Below are positions 62,902 through 64,000 of a DNA stretch of 64,000 nt, one piece after another (the first letter of the stretch is position 1; each line of letters opens with the position of its first letter). The notes beneath the pieces are model-generated. The model made no database searches and was not told the origin of the DNA. It saw nothing but the letters and a program-made list of their open reading frames with translations. A program made the position numbers and the translations under genes. Origin of the DNA: Limivicinus sp963617275 (GTDB lineage Bacteria; Bacillota; Clostridia; Oscillospirales; Oscillospiraceae); assembly GCA_963617275.1 (NCBI GenBank), contig CAVENX010000033.1, forward strand, positions 1-64,000, given 5' to 3'.

Positions 62902-64000
62902 TCACGGCGAATAATACTTTTCAATATATATTAAATCAAAGTTTTTGACCTTGACCTTTGCCCTGAACTCGCCGTATTTACGAAACAGATCATACGCACT
63001 TGAAAGCTGTATGTTCTGAAGATTTGTATTATCTATTATCTGGGCCGATCCGTCGCTCGGCTCTTTAACCGAATATACAGCCGGAGAGCGGGAATAAACA
63101 GGGGCATCAGATGTGTATATGGCATGCCACAGCCCATCCGATTCTTTGACAAACATACCGCCGCTGAGATACCATGACCCGTCAACCGTATCTATATATT
63201 CAACCTCCCACTGCTCGTCGCCAACTTCTATCACAGACCCCGTTGAGTAGTTTTGGAGAGATTCTTCCATAAATACAACCGGATACAGTTTAAATGCTTC
63301 AACATATATACCGGTTTTCTCCGATCGTACATTTACCACCTGTACGATTTGTTCCCCGTCAGACAAGGGAAATATAGTCTGCGATATATACCCGTATTCG
63401 GAATCCGGCGGATTATTGGCTGCTCCCTCTTCGTAGAAACCGTCAAGTACGCCCTGGTCAATAACGTCCGTAAATTTCGTATATGTCCCGCTCGCCTGAT
63501 CCACTGCCCAATTGCTGTTATTTGTGTAGTCGCTAACTATATTCAGCTCCATTTTATTTCCGGAAAAACTGATCGTACCGTGGCCTGTGTTTCCCCAACT
63601 GTCGGCAAATTTAAAGCTGCCGCTGCCGTTATGCAGCTCTACATTGCGGACAACTGAAGCCGCAACCTTAGTGCCTGTGCTGTTATATGAAACAACAATA
63701 AAGCTTATTGTCTGCCCTTCCTGTTCATAAATGACAAATTCCGAAATTCTATCGCTTCCCCAACAACCGATGTAATCTGTGCTGCCGGCGTCAGAATAAT
63801 CTGTCAGGCCGTAATCTTCCGTCTCAATATTATCGGTCGGCATACGCATTGCAGCGCTTGGCATACTATTCGCGTCCTCGCCTGGATTATCTTGATGTTC
63901 AGCGGAAAATCCCCGGACGCCCGAAGAGCTTTGCGCATTGTCCGCTCTTTCGACGTTTTCATCATTTTTGCTTATTGCGTCCATCACGTATGGTTCGCTG
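62902..64000 (-). CDS. Unrecognised protein, 5' end beyond the window
   Basis: The frame is open through position 64000 with no stop, so the gene continues to the right and the N terminus is missing; the internal ATG at 63984 is not taken as the start. The visible 365 residues have a low-complexity polar stretch (with ENVERADNAQSSSGVRG), then a beta-rich domain with a YIGCWGSDRISEFVIYEQEG strand pattern and a second beta-rich part near SGGMFVKESDGLWHAIY. No family is recognised. It is 47 nt before the zinc-ribbon gene and is probably exported or membrane-linked. Confidence 0.6.
   Translation of the reverse strand, partial: SEPYVMDAISKNDENVERADNAQSSSGVRGFSAEHQDNPGEDANSMPSAAMRMPTDNIETEDYGLTDYSDAGSTDYIGCWGSDRISEFVIYEQEGQTISFIVVSYNSTGTKVAASVVRNVELHNGSGSFKFADSWGNTGHGTISFSGNKMELNIVSDYTNNSNWAVDQASGTYTKFTDVIDQGVLDGFYEEGAANNPPDSEYGYISQTIFPLSDGEQIVQVVNVRSEKTGIYVEAFKLYPVVFMEESLQNYSTGSVIEVGDEQWEVEYIDTVDGSWYLSGGMFVKESDGLWHAIYTSDAPVYSRSPAVYSVKEPSDGSAQIIDNTNLQNIQLSSAYDLFRKYGEFRAKVKVKNFDLIYIEKYYSP

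Noticed and set aside
1..64000. tRNA, rRNA, prophage genes or transposases
   Set aside because: The intergenic gaps were read and no cloverleaf-like run with a conserved TTCGA arm, rRNA segment, integrase or transposase frame was seen; a covariance scan could not be run.

Overview
The window reads as a chromosomal segment of a Gram-positive anaerobe of the class Clostridia, most likely a gut commensal of moderate G+C. The support is indirect but consistent: an AdhE-type fermentative aldehyde/alcohol dehydrogenase, reverse rubrerythrin with rubredoxin and a PerR-like regulator, formate-tetrahydrofolate ligase, a 2[4Fe-4S] ferredoxin, an ECF vitamin transporter component, strong AGGAGG-type ribosome sites, sigma-A promoters with 17-nt spacers, and three Firmicutes-style leader RNAs (tetrahydrofolate, tryptophan T-box, manganese). 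No rRNA, tRNA or CRISPR array was seen.

Layout. 1-1.7 kb: a glycyl-radical-enzyme activase and a DeoR regulator, reading left; the radical enzyme itself must lie outside. 1.75-14.3 kb: a surface polysaccharide cluster reading right, with the three-gene UDP-L-FucNAc pathway, a second UDP-GlcNAc 2-epimerase, four glycosyltransferases, a pyruvyltransferase homologue and a Wzx flippase; no initiating transferase or polymerase is present. 14.4-23.4 kb: AzlCD amino-acid exporter, a P-loop protein, a HAD phosphatase, NagA, an alpha/beta hydrolase, a Pro/Thr-rich lipoprotein and AdhE. 23.7-27.7 kb: a second hydrolase with a TetR-type operator, two ATC-hydrolase-like proteins, a WYL regulator and a HIRAN protein. 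28-30 kb: rubredoxin, reverse rubrerythrin and PerR, bracketed by inverted copies of a hairpin-rich element. 30-39.6 kb: an AbrB-controlled ABC exporter, then a sugar ABC importer operon with a YesMN-type two-component system and an FAD oxidoreductase. 39.8-45.6 kb: an MFS transporter, the one-carbon operon fhs-folD-folT with a THF riboswitch before folT, TrmN6 and ferredoxin. 45.8-51.8 kb: a ClpC-like unfoldase lacking the M domain, a GH18-like protein with a lost catalytic residue, a polysaccharide deacetylase and PepF. 51.9-55.1 kb: trpXYZ tryptophan importer under a UGG T-box. 55.1-56.8 kb: manganese riboswitch-mntP and a PIG-L deacetylase. 56.9-64 kb: a four-gene secreted/membrane operon (one gene cut by the window edge) with a C39-like peptidase carrying three 129-residue repeats and a zinc-ribbon membrane protein.

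The most unusual signals are small non-coding elements. Two elements with different interiors (28.0 and 45.2 kb) share one design: an identical palindromic hairpin of 33-38 bp at both ends, about 205 bp between, and the word GAGACTGTCAAAAAA next to one hairpin. Second copies (29.8 kb and 19.4 kb) show covarying or replaced stems, so the fold seems to be what is kept. The right-end operon is the best candidate for an undescribed protein system.
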